A stretch of DNA of 5,530 bases from Asaia bogorensis (GTDB lineage Bacteria; Pseudomonadota; Alphaproteobacteria; Acetobacterales; Acetobacteraceae), in contig CAMCEP010000199.1 in assembly GCA_945873675.1 (NCBI GenBank), positions 1 through 5,530 of the forward strand. The letters are read 5' to 3'. The notes under the pieces are model-generated. The model had not been told where the DNA came from. It did not search any database and saw only the letters and a program-made list of their open reading frames with translations. The position numbers and the translations under genes are program-made. Numbering within the stretch: position 1 is the first letter of the stretch; each line of letters starts with the position of its first letter. This document shows positions 1 to 5,491 of this stretch, one piece after another.

Positions 1-170
1 TGCAGCGCTGCCTTTGGGGCACGGATTGGACTCGCGCCGTGGAGTTGATGACTTATGCGGAAGGTGTGGATGCCTTCCTGAAATCGGATCGGCTTTCGGA
101 TAGCGATCGTGCCATGCTGATGGGTGAAGCCACAGCCCGCACCTATCGCTGGGCACCGGGGGGTAAGTAA
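1..170 (+). CDS. Amidohydrolase family (Amidohydro_2-type) protein, C-terminal end only
   Basis: The frame beginning at position 3 is open from the window edge to a TAA at 168-170 and encodes the last 55 residues of a protein whose start lies outside the window. Residues 3-11 of the fragment read CLWGTDWTR. This matches the conserved beta-strand 8 region of Amidohydro_2 (PF04909) TIM-barrel hydrolases, where the Asp of G-[ST]-D-W is a metal-binding or catalytic residue (as in ACMSD and 2-pyrone-4,6-dicarboxylate lactonase relatives). The tail, with a GVDAFL segment, LSDSDRAMLMGEAT and a terminal YRWAP, is the usual closing helix of this family, in which the protein is annealed near a final Trp-Pro. 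The family hydrolyses or decarboxylates small cyclic or carboxylated compounds in the cytoplasm; the substrate here cannot be told. The MFS gene follows 78 nt downstream on the same strand, which suggests a shared catabolic role. I am confident of the family, not of the reaction. Confidence 0.8.
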   Translation, partial: QRCLWGTDWTRAVELMTYAEGVDAFLKSDRLSDSDRAMLMGEATARTYRWAPGGK

Positions 171-204
171 GGGCTGGCGCGGGATCATCAAAGCTGCCAG
201 CCTT
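170..204 (+). terminator. Intercistronic hairpin just after the amidohydrolase stop codon
   Basis: GGCTGGC at 172-178 is the exact reverse complement of GCCAGCC at 196-202. The 7-bp stem can extend outward by a G-U pair (171/203) and an A-U pair (170/204), and the loop is about 17 nt. It begins at the stop codon of the upstream gene. No U-run follows (next bases are TTCACTAAAATC), so it is a poor intrinsic terminator. It may instead protect an mRNA 3' end or reduce read-through into the MFS gene. The structure is seen directly; the function is inferred. Confidence 0.4.
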
Positions 205-232
205 CACTAAAATCTTGCCGAGGAAACCCAGA

Positions 233-259
233 ATGAAGCGACGCCATCATGATGCGTGA
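233..259 (+). other. Eight-codon upstream ORF with strong Shine-Dalgarno overlapping the MFS start
   Basis: An ATG at 233 opens a short frame encoding MKRRHHDA and stopping at TGA 257-259, which overlaps the MFS start codons (ATG 249 and ATG 252) in another frame. It has the best ribosome-binding site in the area, GAGGAAA at 220-226, with 8 nt between AGGA and the ATG. The MFS frame is closed by a TGA at 234-236, so the transporter cannot start closer to that site. This suggests that ribosomes load at 233, finish at 257 and restart on the transporter (translational coupling). The alternative is that the short frame is chance and the MFS gene is simply poorly translated. The open frame and site are seen; the coupling is inferred. 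Confidence 0.35.
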
Positions 260-1469
260 TAGCCGCTTGGATGGCCGCGCTGCCTGGACGCGTTTGGCGA
301 TTGCGCTTCTGATCAGCATGATCGGCAGCGCGCCGATGTGGACCGTGGTGGTGGTGCTGCCCACCGTGCAAGCGGAATTCGGCACGCTCCGCGCTGGTGC
401 GTCGCTACCCTATACCATGACCATGGTGGGTTTCATGGTGGGTGGCGTGCTCATGGGCAAGCTGTCGGACCGCTTCGGCGTCATGGTGCCCGTATTGATC
501 GGCGCTACCTCCATCGGGCTTGGTGGCATAGCGATTTACTTCGCGCCAAGCCTTCTCTCCTTTGGTCTTGCCTATGGCGTGCTGCTGAGTTGCTTTGGCG
601 CGGCGGCAGTGTTCAGCCCGCTGATCGCCGATGTCTCGCTATGGTTCGAAAAACGCCGCGGCATTGCCCTGGCGCTGGCCGCTTCCGGCAATTACTTCGC
701 CGGCACTTTCTGGCCGACCCTGCTGCAATGGGGCGTTTCCACCATTGGCTGGCGTCAGGCGCATCTGATCATGGGGATTGCGAGCTTCCTCACCATCGTC
801 CCCCTTGCCTTGTTGCTGCGGACGCGCGCGCCCATGCCGGCGGCACCGCAACCTGGCACCATCACGCCGCGTAATCCCATGGCGCTTGGTCTTTCGCCCA
901 ATGTTTTGCAGACACTGATCATCCTGGCCGGCATCACCTGCTGCATCGCCATGGCCATGCCGCAAGTGCATATCGTTGCCTATTGCGTGGACCTTGGCTT
1001 CGGCGCGGCGCGCGGGGCGCAAATGCTCTCCGTCATGCTCGCCAGCGGTATCGCTTCGCGGCTGATATTCGGCTTCATCATGGACCGTATCGGTGGTGTC
1101 AGAACGCTCGTGCTTTCATCCATGCTGCAAGGCATTGCACTGCTGTTGTTCCTGCCATCTGATGGGCTGATGGCGCTGTTCCTGGTGTCCTTCATGTTCG
1201 GCCTGTTCCAAGGCGGGCTGGTGCCCTGTTACGCCATGATTGTGCGCGAGAATTTTCCCCCATCGCAGGCCGGCAGCCGCGTTGGCCTCGCACTTTCTTC
1301 CACCATGGTTGGCATGGCGGTAGGTGGTTGGATGGCAGGCGCGCTGTTTGACGCAACCGGCGGCTATACGGCGGCCATGTGGAACGGCATTGCGTGGAAT
1401 CTCGTCAATCTTTCCATCGCGCTTTGGCTGATGTGGAGACTTACCCGCCGCCAAAAAGCTTTCGCGTGA
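249..1469 (+). CDS. MFS transporter, monocarboxylate/OFA-like
   Basis: A 406-residue integral inner-membrane protein, the usual length for a 12-helix major facilitator. Hydrophobic segments run through the whole sequence, broken by a more polar central loop at about residues 191-215 (RTRAP to RNPMAL) that separates the N- and C-terminal six-helix bundles. The MFS motif A between helices 2 and 3 is visible as G70-K-L-S-D73-R74-F-G76. Its C-half repeat is G275-F-I-M-D279-R280-I-G282. The WFEKRRGIALALAASG stretch (residues 132-147) resembles the helix 4-5 region of monocarboxylate/oxalate-formate-type MFS carriers. This suggests proton-driven uptake of a small organic acid or related compound, but the substrate is unknown. 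The start is ATG 249 (or the adjacent ATG 252); a TGA at 234-236 rules out anything longer. Its own Shine-Dalgarno is weak, and a short ORF with a good site overlaps the start. It lies 78 nt after the amidohydrolase fragment and converges on the lipocalin-like gene. Confidence 0.88.
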   Translation: MMRDSRLDGRAAWTRLAIALLISMIGSAPMWTVVVVLPTVQAEFGTLRAGASLPYTMTMVGFMVGGVLMGKLSDRFGVMVPVLIGATSIGLGGIAIYFAPSLLSFGLAYGVLLSCFGAAAVFSPLIADVSLWFEKRRGIALALAASGNYFAGTFWPTLLQWGVSTIGWRQAHLIMGIASFLTIVPLALLLRTRAPMPAAPQPGTITPRNPMALGLSPNVLQTLIILAGITCCIAMAMPQVHIVAYCVDLGFGAARGAQMLSVMLASGIASRLIFGFIMDRIGGVRTLVLSSMLQGIALLLFLPSDGLMALFLVSFMFGLFQGGLVPCYAMIVRENFPPSQAGSRVGLALSSTMVGMAVGGWMAGALFDATGGYTAAMWNGIAWNLVNLSIALWLMWRLTRRQKAFA

Positions 1470-1490
1470 ATTTAGAAGAAGGCCCGCGCG

Positions 1491-1877
1491 TCAGCCAATC
1501 CTCTCCCAATACAATTCCAATTGCTGCATGGCGCCATCCACCATGCGCGCCGGCGGTTTCAGCCAAACGCCAGCACCTTCCGCGCGCACTTGCCGCACCT
1601 GATCACCACCAATACGATCTAGCAGATTGCTGTCATCCACGCGCGTGATCAGCACCTGCCCATCAAAGGTATAATTGCCGGTATAGGCGGACCAAAAGCG
1701 CTTCAGGCCGGGCGGCAATATGGCGCGGCCATCACCTGTTGCGGCCTGCATGCGCTGTGGGCCGAATTGCACAATGCCGGTTGGCTCCGGCCCATATTGG
1801 TGATGCTCCAAAGGCTGGCCCGCCGCATCGGTCGCGCGCACGCGGAGCAATTGCCAGGTACCAAGTAGGGAAATCAT
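1491..1877 (-). CDS. Lipocalin-like domain protein (PF13924-type), 128 aa
   Basis: A small soluble protein with no signal peptide or membrane segment. It opens with LLGTWQLL (residues 4-11), the G-T-W signature that starts a lipocalin-like beta-barrel. It then shows the family's later landmarks: a P-x-G-I-V-Q-F strand (residues 32-38), the YTGNYTFDG strand (65-73), and GGDQVRQVR (90-98) followed by the last strands ending in LELYWERIG. This pattern fits the Lipocalin_5 family (PF13924), whose members are about 120-150 aa, bind or sequester small hydrophobic molecules, or have no known function. I chose ATG 1877 rather than the in-frame ATG at 1907 because AAGGA lies just upstream (1887-1883), directly behind the stop codon of the GMC gene. 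The longer form would overlap that gene by 20 nt. It is the third gene of the minus-strand operon, 10 nt after the GMC gene, so its job is probably tied to the same metabolite. Its precise role is unknown. Confidence 0.75.
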   Translation of the reverse strand: MISLLGTWQLLRVRATDAAGQPLEHHQYGPEPTGIVQFGPQRMQAATGDGRAILPPGLKRFWSAYTGNYTFDGQVLITRVDDSNLLDRIGGDQVRQVRAEGAGVWLKPPARMVDGAMQQLELYWERIG

Positions 1878-1882
1878 CTTCG

Positions 1883-1887
1883 TCCTT
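1883..1887 (-). promoter_or_regulatory. Shine-Dalgarno deciding the lipocalin-like start
   Basis: Read on the minus strand, the GMC stop codon TGA (1890-1888) is followed at once by AAGGA, then CGAAG, then ATG at 1877. The 5-nt spacing and good match to the anti-Shine-Dalgarno sequence favour 1877 over the upstream ATG at 1907, which would lie inside the GMC gene. Confidence 0.6.
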
Positions 1888-3513
1888 TCAGGCTGCCGCC
1901 CGCGCATCTTCCAGAATCATCGCTGCCGCCTTTTCACCAATCATGATGGAAGGCGCATTGGTATTGCCCGCCACCACGGATGGCATGATGGAAGCATCCG
2001 CCACACGCAGCCCCGCTACGCCATGCACACGCAATTGCGGGTCCACCACGCTATTGCTGCCAATACCCATGGCGCAACTGCTGGATGGGTGGTGATTTGT
2101 TGATCCTGTTTCGCGCACAAAGCGTTCCATATCGGCATCGCTGGCGTAAGCCTCGCCCGGCACCAATTCCCCAAGCGCAAAGGGCTTCAGTGCCGGTTGT
2201 TCCGCCAATCGCCGTGCCAGCTTGATGCCATTCAGCATCGTACGCATATCATAATCGGTCGCTAGAAAACCGAAGGTAATAGCCGGCGCGGCGAAGGGAT
2301 CGGGGCTTGCCAGGCGCACCGTGCCGCGCCCTTCCGGGGCCAGATGCACCGGGCTTAGCGTGAAGCCCGAAAAAGGATGCGGAATGACACCCTTTTTGTT
2401 GCGTTCCAGCGTGCTCCATTCCAGCAGATTGATTTGCAAATCAGGCCGTTCCAGCCGTGGATCTGATCTGGTTAAAAGCCCAGTGCGTACCGCATTCACC
2501 GCCATGGGGCCGCTGCGGAACAAGCCATATTGCAGCGCCGCCGCTATTTTGCGTGGCCAGCTATTTTCCAGATCATTGAAGGTAACGGGCTTGGCACAGC
2601 GCCACATCAAATAGACGCAGAAATGATCATGCAGATTGGCGCCCACCGCCGGCATATCGCGCAGCACCGGAATACCCATTTCCTGCAAATGTTCGGCCGG
2701 CCCAAGCCCCGATAATTGTAATAATTGCGGGGACCCATAGGCACCGCCAGAAACAATCACTTCCCGCCGCGCACGCACGCGCTTAGGCCCACCCGGGTCG
2801 CGATACTCCACGCCAATCGCGCGGCCATTTTCGATCACCACCCGCGTCGCATGGGCATTGGTGCGAATATCCAGATTGGCGCGGCCCTTCGCGGGCGCCA
2901 GATAAGCGCGCGCGGTGCTCCAGCGCCGATTGGCGCTGGTGGTGGATTGATAATACCCCGTGCCTTCCTGCGTCTTGCCATTGAAATCCGGGTTGCGCGG
3001 AATGCCGGCCTGTTCCGCCGCGCTGATCATGGCTTCCGTCAATTCTGTCGTGCCAGTGTGGTCCGAGACATTGAGCGGCCCGCCAACGCCATGAAATTCA
3101 TCCGCGCCGCGCGCCTGATTTTCGCTTTTCTTGAAGAAGGGCAGCACGGAATCATAATCCCAGCCCGTGCAGCCGCGTTGGCGCCAGGAATCATAATCCC
3201 GAGCATGGCCCCGCATATAGACCATGCCATTGATCGAACTTGTGCCGCCCAGTGTCTTACCGCGCGGGACAAAGAAGCGACGGTCATTCAGTTGCTTCTG
3301 CGGCTGGCTTTCAAAGCACCAATTGATCGCCGAATTCGCGTAGACTTTCGCAAAACCCAGCGGAATATGAATCCAAGGATTGCGGTCCGGCGGCCCGGCT
3401 TCCAGCAGGCACACCGAATAACGTCCATCCTCCGAAAGTCGCGCCGCCACTGCCGCCCCGGCGGAACCGGCGCCCGAGACAACAAAATCGAATATCCCCG
3501 CTTCTTCGGTCAT
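1888..3513 (-). CDS. GMC family FAD-dependent oxidoreductase (choline dehydrogenase-like)
   Basis: A 541-residue flavoprotein, normal for bacterial GMC alcohol dehydrogenases. The N-terminal Rossmann fold shows GAGSAG (residues 14-19) for FAD pyrophosphate binding and LLEAG with E38 for the adenosine ribose. GMC signature 1 runs from G85 (GKTLGGTSSING) and signature 2 from G257 (GAYGSPQLLQLSGLG). The catalytic base is expected at H475 in NHHPSSSCAMG, and the partner Asn at N519 in GNTNAPS. These enzymes oxidise a primary or secondary alcohol to an aldehyde or ketone and pass electrons from FAD to a quinone or other acceptor. It resembles BetA in overall motif layout, but no betaine aldehyde dehydrogenase or BetI is nearby, so choline is not a safe call. 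There is no signal peptide. The start at 3513 is preferred because it forms an ATGA overlap with the stop of the upstream amidohydrolase. An in-frame ATG at 3528 would add five residues. Confidence 0.92.
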   Translation of the reverse strand: MTEEAGIFDFVVSGAGSAGAAVAARLSEDGRYSVCLLEAGPPDRNPWIHIPLGFAKVYANSAINWCFESQPQKQLNDRRFFVPRGKTLGGTSSINGMVYMRGHARDYDSWRQRGCTGWDYDSVLPFFKKSENQARGADEFHGVGGPLNVSDHTGTTELTEAMISAAEQAGIPRNPDFNGKTQEGTGYYQSTTSANRRWSTARAYLAPAKGRANLDIRTNAHATRVVIENGRAIGVEYRDPGGPKRVRARREVIVSGGAYGSPQLLQLSGLGPAEHLQEMGIPVLRDMPAVGANLHDHFCVYLMWRCAKPVTFNDLENSWPRKIAAALQYGLFRSGPMAVNAVRTGLLTRSDPRLERPDLQINLLEWSTLERNKKGVIPHPFSGFTLSPVHLAPEGRGTVRLASPDPFAAPAITFGFLATDYDMRTMLNGIKLARRLAEQPALKPFALGELVPGEAYASDADMERFVRETGSTNHHPSSSCAMGIGSNSVVDPQLRVHGVAGLRVADASIMPSVVAGNTNAPSIMIGEKAAAMILEDARAAA

Positions 3514-4730
3514 GCCGCTTGCCCCCATGCGCCATTTTCCGCCACCAGGCGCCCTGCGTGAAACACGCGCCGGCGCGGCGGATGCGCGCCAATCGCATCC
3601 GGAATATTCTCAGCCGCGATGGTGAAAAAATGCGCGGGATTCCCTGGCGCTATGCCGTAATCCGCAATGCCAAGCGCGGCGGCACCTTCTGATGACACCA
3701 TGCTGAATAATTCCTGTATCAACGGATCATGGCGCAAATCTTCCCGCCAGCCGATCACGGAAGCGCGTTCCAGCATATCGGCATTGCCATAGGGGCTCCA
3801 GGTATCGCGCACATCATCATTGCCACAGAACACACGCACACCAGCGCGGCGGAGCAGCATCAAGGGCGGCATGGTCGCACTGCCCGCCCCATGTGTTACC
3901 AGCGCGACACCGCAAGAAGCCATCATCTCGGCCGCGGCCTTTTGTTTTGATTCGGCAATACCACCCAGACAGAACCCATGGCTGATCGTGGCACGCCCCG
4001 CCATGCCATGCGCGCGCACGCGGGCGCAGATTTCCTGCAAGCTGAACAGGCCAAGCTCGCCCGGTTCATGCAAATGGATGTCCACGCCCACACCGCGCTT
4101 TTCCGCGATGGCGAAAATCCCGTTCAATTGGCCGGCCGGGTCGCGGTCCACCTCACAAGGGTCTATGCCGCCGACCAGCTCTGCCCCCGCGCCAATGGCA
4201 GCGTCCAGCAGGTCAAGCATGGGCTTGCCGCCGGCGCGCATCACACCCGCCTGGGGGAAGGCCACCACCTGCACCGTCGCGGCTGTCTTATGCGCCTCCC
4301 GCGCCGCCAGCACGCCTTCAAGTGCCGAAAGCCCGAAGGCCGGGGTGATATCAGCATGGGTGCGGATATGCGCTGTGCCATTCGCCACGCAGCGCCGGAT
4401 CAGCGCCCCCGCCCGCGCGGCCGTATCTAGGGGTAGGGATGGCAGCAGCTTGGCATCCGTCGCAATGCGGCTCATGCGGAAGGGCTCGGCTGCATGCGGG
4501 GTCCAGGGCAGGCCGAATAGAGTCTTATCCAGATGCATATGGCCATCCACGAGGCCCGGCAGCAGCAAATCCCCGCCCAAATCCAGCACCTGGCTGGCCG
4601 GGGGCGTCGGGGCATCAGCGGGCAGGATGGCGGCAATCCGCCCGGCCTTCAGCGCCAGGCGCTGTCCCGGTGGCCCGCCATCTGCCAGGCGCAGATTGAC
4701 CATAAGGGTATCGTAAAGCGGCTTGGCCAT
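3510..4730 (-). CDS. Cytosine deaminase-like metal-dependent amidohydrolase
   Basis: A 406-residue cytoplasmic TIM-barrel amidohydrolase of the bacterial cytosine deaminase (CodA-like) group. Landmarks in order: LPGLVDGHMHLDKT, giving metal ligands H64 and H66; HIRTHAD (121-127); VVAFPQAG, where Q160 matches the CodA substrate Gln; DIHLHE, with metal ligand H219 and acid/base E222; SHGF with H251; and CGNDDVRDTWSPYGNADML, where D305 is the last metal ligand. All catalytic positions appear intact, so it should be active. Family members hydrolyse cytosine, isocytosine, creatinine-like or triazine rings and related C-N bonds. HLHE and GND differ from HCDE and GHD of E. coli CodA, so cytosine itself is doubtful. 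The start at 4730 follows a purine-rich GGGGAAGGAA. It is the first gene of the minus-strand operon, and its stop overlaps the GMC start by 4 nt, which indicates translational coupling. A candidate promoter lies about 50 bp upstream. Confidence 0.88.
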   Translation of the reverse strand: MAKPLYDTLMVNLRLADGGPPGQRLALKAGRIAAILPADAPTPPASQVLDLGGDLLLPGLVDGHMHLDKTLFGLPWTPHAAEPFRMSRIATDAKLLPSLPLDTAARAGALIRRCVANGTAHIRTHADITPAFGLSALEGVLAAREAHKTAATVQVVAFPQAGVMRAGGKPMLDLLDAAIGAGAELVGGIDPCEVDRDPAGQLNGIFAIAEKRGVGVDIHLHEPGELGLFSLQEICARVRAHGMAGRATISHGFCLGGIAESKQKAAAEMMASCGVALVTHGAGSATMPPLMLLRRAGVRVFCGNDDVRDTWSPYGNADMLERASVIGWREDLRHDPLIQELFSMVSSEGAAALGIADYGIAPGNPAHFFTIAAENIPDAIGAHPPRRRVFHAGRLVAENGAWGQAA

Positions 4731-4746
4731 TTCCTTCCCCCATCGC

Positions 4747-4772
4747 CCGGCCCAAAGGGTCCGGCGGTTTTT
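4747..4772 (+). terminator. Hairpin plus T-run, terminator-like, in the leader of the deaminase operon
   Basis: CCGGCCC (4747-4753), loop AAA, then GGG-T-CCGG (4757-4764) forms a 7-bp stem with one bulged T. Three bases later comes TTTTT (4768-4772). On the plus strand this looks like an intrinsic terminator, although no plus-strand gene lies upstream of it. It could stop antisense transcripts coming out of the minus-strand operon before they reach rpmH. On the minus strand the same hairpin falls in the predicted 5' leader of the deaminase gene, a few bases before its ribosome-binding site, and could affect translation. The structure is visible; either function is inferred. Confidence 0.4.
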
Positions 4773-4780
4773 CGAGGGGG

Positions 4781-4810
4781 ATGATGCGGGCCGCTTTCCC
4801 CAAGCGTCAA
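4781..4810 (-). promoter_or_regulatory. Candidate sigma70 promoter for the deaminase-GMC-lipocalin operon
   Basis: On the minus strand a -35 box TTGACG (4810-4805, five of six to consensus) is followed after 18 nt by CATCAT (4786-4781, four of six to TATAAT). Transcription would begin near 4774, giving a leader of roughly 45 nt before ATG 4730. The -10 box is weak, as is common for regulated or GC-rich alphaproteobacterial promoters. Confidence 0.4.
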
Positions 4811-4811
4811 T

Positions 4812-4823
4812 CGGCTTTAGCCG
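4812..4823. promoter_or_regulatory. Inverted repeat between divergent -35 boxes, possible operator
   Basis: CGGCT (4812-4816), TT, AGCCG (4819-4823) is a perfect 5-bp inverted repeat with a 2-nt centre. It sits almost midway between the two outward-facing candidate -35 boxes (4805-4810 minus, 4833-4838 plus). The position suits a dimeric regulator that could act on the deaminase operon. It is short, and no regulator gene lies in the window, so it could be chance in GC-rich DNA. Confidence 0.3.
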
Positions 4824-4832
4824 CCCTGATGG

Positions 4833-4862
4833 TTGACGGATGGCGCCTGCTCTTCCTATACG
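4833..4862 (+). promoter_or_regulatory. Candidate sigma70 promoter for rpmH-rnpA-yidD
   Basis: TTGACG (4833-4838, five of six to consensus) is followed after 18 nt by TATACG (4857-4862, four of six to TATAAT). Start of transcription is expected near 4869, leaving a leader of about 80 nt before the GTG start of rpmH. A strong promoter is expected here because L34 is made at high level in all growing cells. Confidence 0.5.
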
Positions 4863-4884
4863 TCCCGACCCCGCCGGGGTGGAC
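4862..4884 (+). other. GC-rich hairpin at the start of the rpmH leader
   Basis: ACCCC (4868-4872), loop GCC, GGGGT (4876-4880) forms a 5-bp stem. It can be capped outside by GTCC (4862-4865) pairing with GGAC (4881-4884) across a 2-nt bulge. It begins at or next to the predicted transcription start, so the full outer stem may not be transcribed. A second small hairpin, CGCC-GCC-GGCG (4897-4907), precedes a pyrimidine-rich CTCTTTCTTT. Together they could affect leader stability or early elongation; no known riboswitch or L34 leader motif is recognised. Confidence 0.35.
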
Positions 4885-4939
4885 CTGCGAATGGCCCGCC
4901 GCCGGCGCTCTTTCTTTGCCTTATGGCTACGACCCTCTG

Positions 4940-4943
4940 GGAG
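4940..4943 (+). promoter_or_regulatory. Shine-Dalgarno deciding the GTG start of rpmH
   Basis: GGAG at 4940-4943, inside GGGAGAAG, lies 7 nt before GTG 4951. The L34 frame is open further upstream to an ATG at 4840, but this site and the invariant L34 N-terminus (KRTYQPS) show that translation begins at 4951. Confidence 0.75.
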
Positions 4944-4950
4944 AAGTATC

Positions 4951-5085
4951 GTGAAGCGTACCTATCAGCCCTCCAAGCTCGTCCGGAAGCGTCGCCATGG
5001 CTTTCGCTCCCGTCTTTCGACCGTGGGCGGCCGCAAGGTGCTGGCCAATCGCCGCGCCAAGGGCCGCAAGCGTCTTTCCGCCTGA
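4951..5085 (+). CDS. rpmH: 50S ribosomal protein L34
   Basis: A 44-residue, highly basic protein that matches L34 along its whole length: KRTYQPSKLVRKRRHGF at the N-terminus, then the R-x-R-L-S-T-V-G-G-R-K-V-L-A-N-R-R family core and a KGRKRLSA end typical of Alphaproteobacteria. L34 binds 23S rRNA in the large ribosomal subunit. The start is GTG 4951, not the longer in-frame ATG at 4840, because residue 2 onward is the conserved N-terminus and GGAG sits 7 nt upstream. It is followed on the same strand by rnpA after 25 nt, then yidD, the order conserved in most bacteria. A candidate promoter lies at 4833-4862. Nothing is missing or altered in the protein. Confidence 0.97.
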   Translation: MKRTYQPSKLVRKRRHGFRSRLSTVGGRKVLANRRAKGRKRLSA

Positions 5086-5110
5086 ACCAAGCCTCGTGCG
5101 GGGTGGTGGG

Positions 5111-5491
5111 ATGGCGCGGCTTGATGAAGGCTCCGCGCCATTGCCGCCCGCCCTGCCTCGGCTGGAAAGGCTCAAGAAGCGCAGGGAGTTTTTGCGCGCC
5201 GCATCTCGTGGCAAGCGCGCTGCGCGTCCTGGGCTTGTTTTACAAGCGCTCGCCATCCCCGAACCCTCGCTCAGGCTTGGCTTCACCGTGACGAAGAAAA
5301 TCGGCAATGCCGTGATTCGCAATCGGGCCCGGCGGCGCCTGAAGGAAGCCGCACGGCTGACGCTGCCCGGCATGGGGCTTTCCGGCTGGGATCTGGTGCT
5401 GATCGGGCGCGATGCGACTGCCGAACGCCCCTTTACGATGCTGATCGAAGATCTGCGCGCGGCTTTGCGTCAGGCGGGGGTGGTATCATGA
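5111..5491 (+). CDS. rnpA: Ribonuclease P protein component
   Basis: A 126-residue basic protein that binds the catalytic RNase P RNA and helps it remove 5' leaders from precursor tRNAs. The domain starts around residues 17-30 (RLERLKKRREFLRAA). It continues through LGFTVTKKIGNAV (56-68) to the RNR signature at R70-N71-R72 followed by ARRRLKEAAR, which contacts the RNA. The C-terminal WDLVLIGRDAT strand and LIEDLRAALRQ helix complete the fold. Length is normal for the family. The frame is open far upstream, through rpmH in another register, but ATG 5111 is preferred: it follows the rpmH stop by 25 nt, has a GGGG stretch 7 nt before it, and leaves a usual short N-terminal extension. GTG 5096 is a possible alternative. 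Its TGA overlaps the yidD ATG by 4 nt. Confidence 0.93.
   Translation: MARLDEGSAPLPPALPRLERLKKRREFLRAASRGKRAARPGLVLQALAIPEPSLRLGFTVTKKIGNAVIRNRARRRLKEAARLTLPGMGLSGWDLVLIGRDATAERPFTMLIEDLRAALRQAGVVS

Noticed and set aside
338..874. Plus-strand 178-codon frame inside the MFS gene
   Set aside because: Overlaps in another register a well-formed 12-helix transporter; its translation is His/Arg/Ala-rich and unlike a real protein.
1470..1490. Bidirectional terminator between the convergent MFS and lipocalin-like genes
   Set aside because: The 21-nt gap contains no inverted repeat or T-run that I can see.
1878..1907. Longer lipocalin-like protein starting at ATG 1907
   Set aside because: The start would be inside the GMC gene; the family begins at LLGTW and ATG 1877 has the better ribosome-binding site.
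2725..3561. Long plus-strand open frame (278 codons) opposite the GMC gene
   Set aside because: It lies fully antisense to a gene with complete GMC motifs, its translation shows no recognisable domain, and it reflects GC-rich codon bias.
3820..4716. Long plus-strand open frame (298 codons) opposite the deaminase-like gene
   Set aside because: Antisense shadow of an intact amidohydrolase; low-complexity Ser/Ala/Arg/Pro translation with no domain.
4840..4950. N-terminal extension of L34 from ATG 4840
   Set aside because: The conserved L34 N-terminus begins at GTG 4951 with its own Shine-Dalgarno, and the extension overlaps the candidate promoter -10 box.
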